NCBI GenBank assembly: GCA_965140765.1
Contig: OZ223309.1
Coordinates: 1,922,001 to 1,986,000, forward strand
Source of the DNA: Sunxiuqinia sp963678245
GTDB lineage: Bacteria; Bacteroidota; Bacteroidia; Bacteroidales; Prolixibacteraceae
Reading direction: 5' to 3'
DNA length: 64,000 nt
Of this stretch, positions 63,905 to 64,000 are shown one piece after another. The notes under the pieces were generated by a model. The model was not told the DNA's origin. It saw only the letters and a program-made list of their open reading frames with translations, and made no database searches. How positions within the stretch are numbered: position 1 is the stretch's first letter; every line of letters starts with the position of its first letter. Made by a program: the position numbers and the translations under genes.

Positions 63905-64000
63905 ATGAATCGATCATATTTCTATCATACTTCACTGCTCTTGTTAACCTTTATTTTGGTTAACTCGGCTTCAGCACAAAAAGACAGCACCAAGTTACGC
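63905..64000 (+). CDS. Exported protein, first 32 codons only
   Basis: Begins MNRSYFYHTSLLLLTFILVN and continues SASAQKDSTKLR at the window edge. This is a signal peptide with cleavage after SASA. It starts 11 bp after the TPR gene stop, so it belongs to the same operon. The function cannot be judged from so little; in related genomes outer-membrane proteins often occupy this position. Confidence 0.7.
   Translation, partial: MNRSYFYHTSLLLLTFILVNSASAQKDSTKLR

Noticed and set aside
1..64000. Integrated phage, insertion sequence or tRNA genes
   Set aside because: No integrase, transposase, terminase or tRNA-like T-arm sequences were found in the intergenic regions read.

Overview
This window reads as a chromosomal segment of a Bacteroidota bacterium, most likely class Bacteroidia and perhaps near the Marinilabiliales; the order is a guess. 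The evidence is the low GC content, frequent TTG starts with weak Shine-Dalgarno sites, several TAnnTTTG-type -7 boxes, the Bacteroidota-typical rpmB-rpmG-DUF4295 and ftsY-rimO blocks, and families such as DUF4954, large TamB proteins, NhaD antiporters and tricorn-like S41 peptidases. No rRNA, tRNA, CRISPR array, insertion sequence or prophage was seen.

Layout. 1-3.5 kb: the 2-oxoglutarate dehydrogenase genes sucA and sucB, with sucB cut by the window edge. 3.8-8.2 kb: an alpha/beta hydrolase, an FkbM methyltransferase, rimO and ftsY. 8.3-11.3 kb: a probable damage-inducible module made of a LexA-like XRE/S24 repressor divergent from a putative DNA-repair radical SAM gene and its DUF4130 partner. 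It lies between ftsY-rimO and DUF4295-rpmG-rpmB, which are normally contiguous. 12.3-15.6 kb: a 1-Cys peroxiredoxin, a CPBP protease, a DUF456 protein and an aldo/keto reductase. 14.4-16.7 kb also holds three decayed genes: a small Bacteroidota protein, an FMN-binding protein and an outer-membrane porin. 16.9-21.6 kb: tilS, pepT, an unknown gene and proS. 21.7-24.8 kb: an extraordinary Tyr/Gly- then Ser/Arg-rich lipoprotein followed by a FadL-like outer-membrane protein. 24.9-27.9 kb: a small unknown, a methyltransferase and DUF4954. 28-36 kb, minus strand: TonB-ExbD-ExbB, NhaD and TamB. 36-41 kb: tsaD, a CobW GTPase, an AEC carrier, a HAD phosphatase and a histidine phosphatase. 41-48 kb: a tricorn-like protease, an ECF sigma factor with a membrane partner, phnA and a DUF5060 glycosidase-like protein.

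48.3-57 kb is the most distinctive part. It holds ribB, a DeoR regulator, a GlpK-like kinase with altered substrate-pocket residues, an L-fucose/L-arabinose isomerase-family protein, and a transketolase split into two genes. Together these suggest isomerise, phosphorylate, then transketolase cleavage of an unusual sugar. The logic resembles the known D-apiose pathway, but the substrate is not proven. The 3' side is decaying: the second transketolase gene carries a 188-bp tandem duplication that rewrites its C-terminus, and it is followed by a broken periplasmic sugar-binding lipoprotein fused by an apparent deletion to a broken DUF1593 gene.

57-64 kb: a Cys-rich PAS protein, murB, a glycosyltransferase, an FtsE-type ATPase, a 1020-residue TPR protein, and the first codons of another exported protein.
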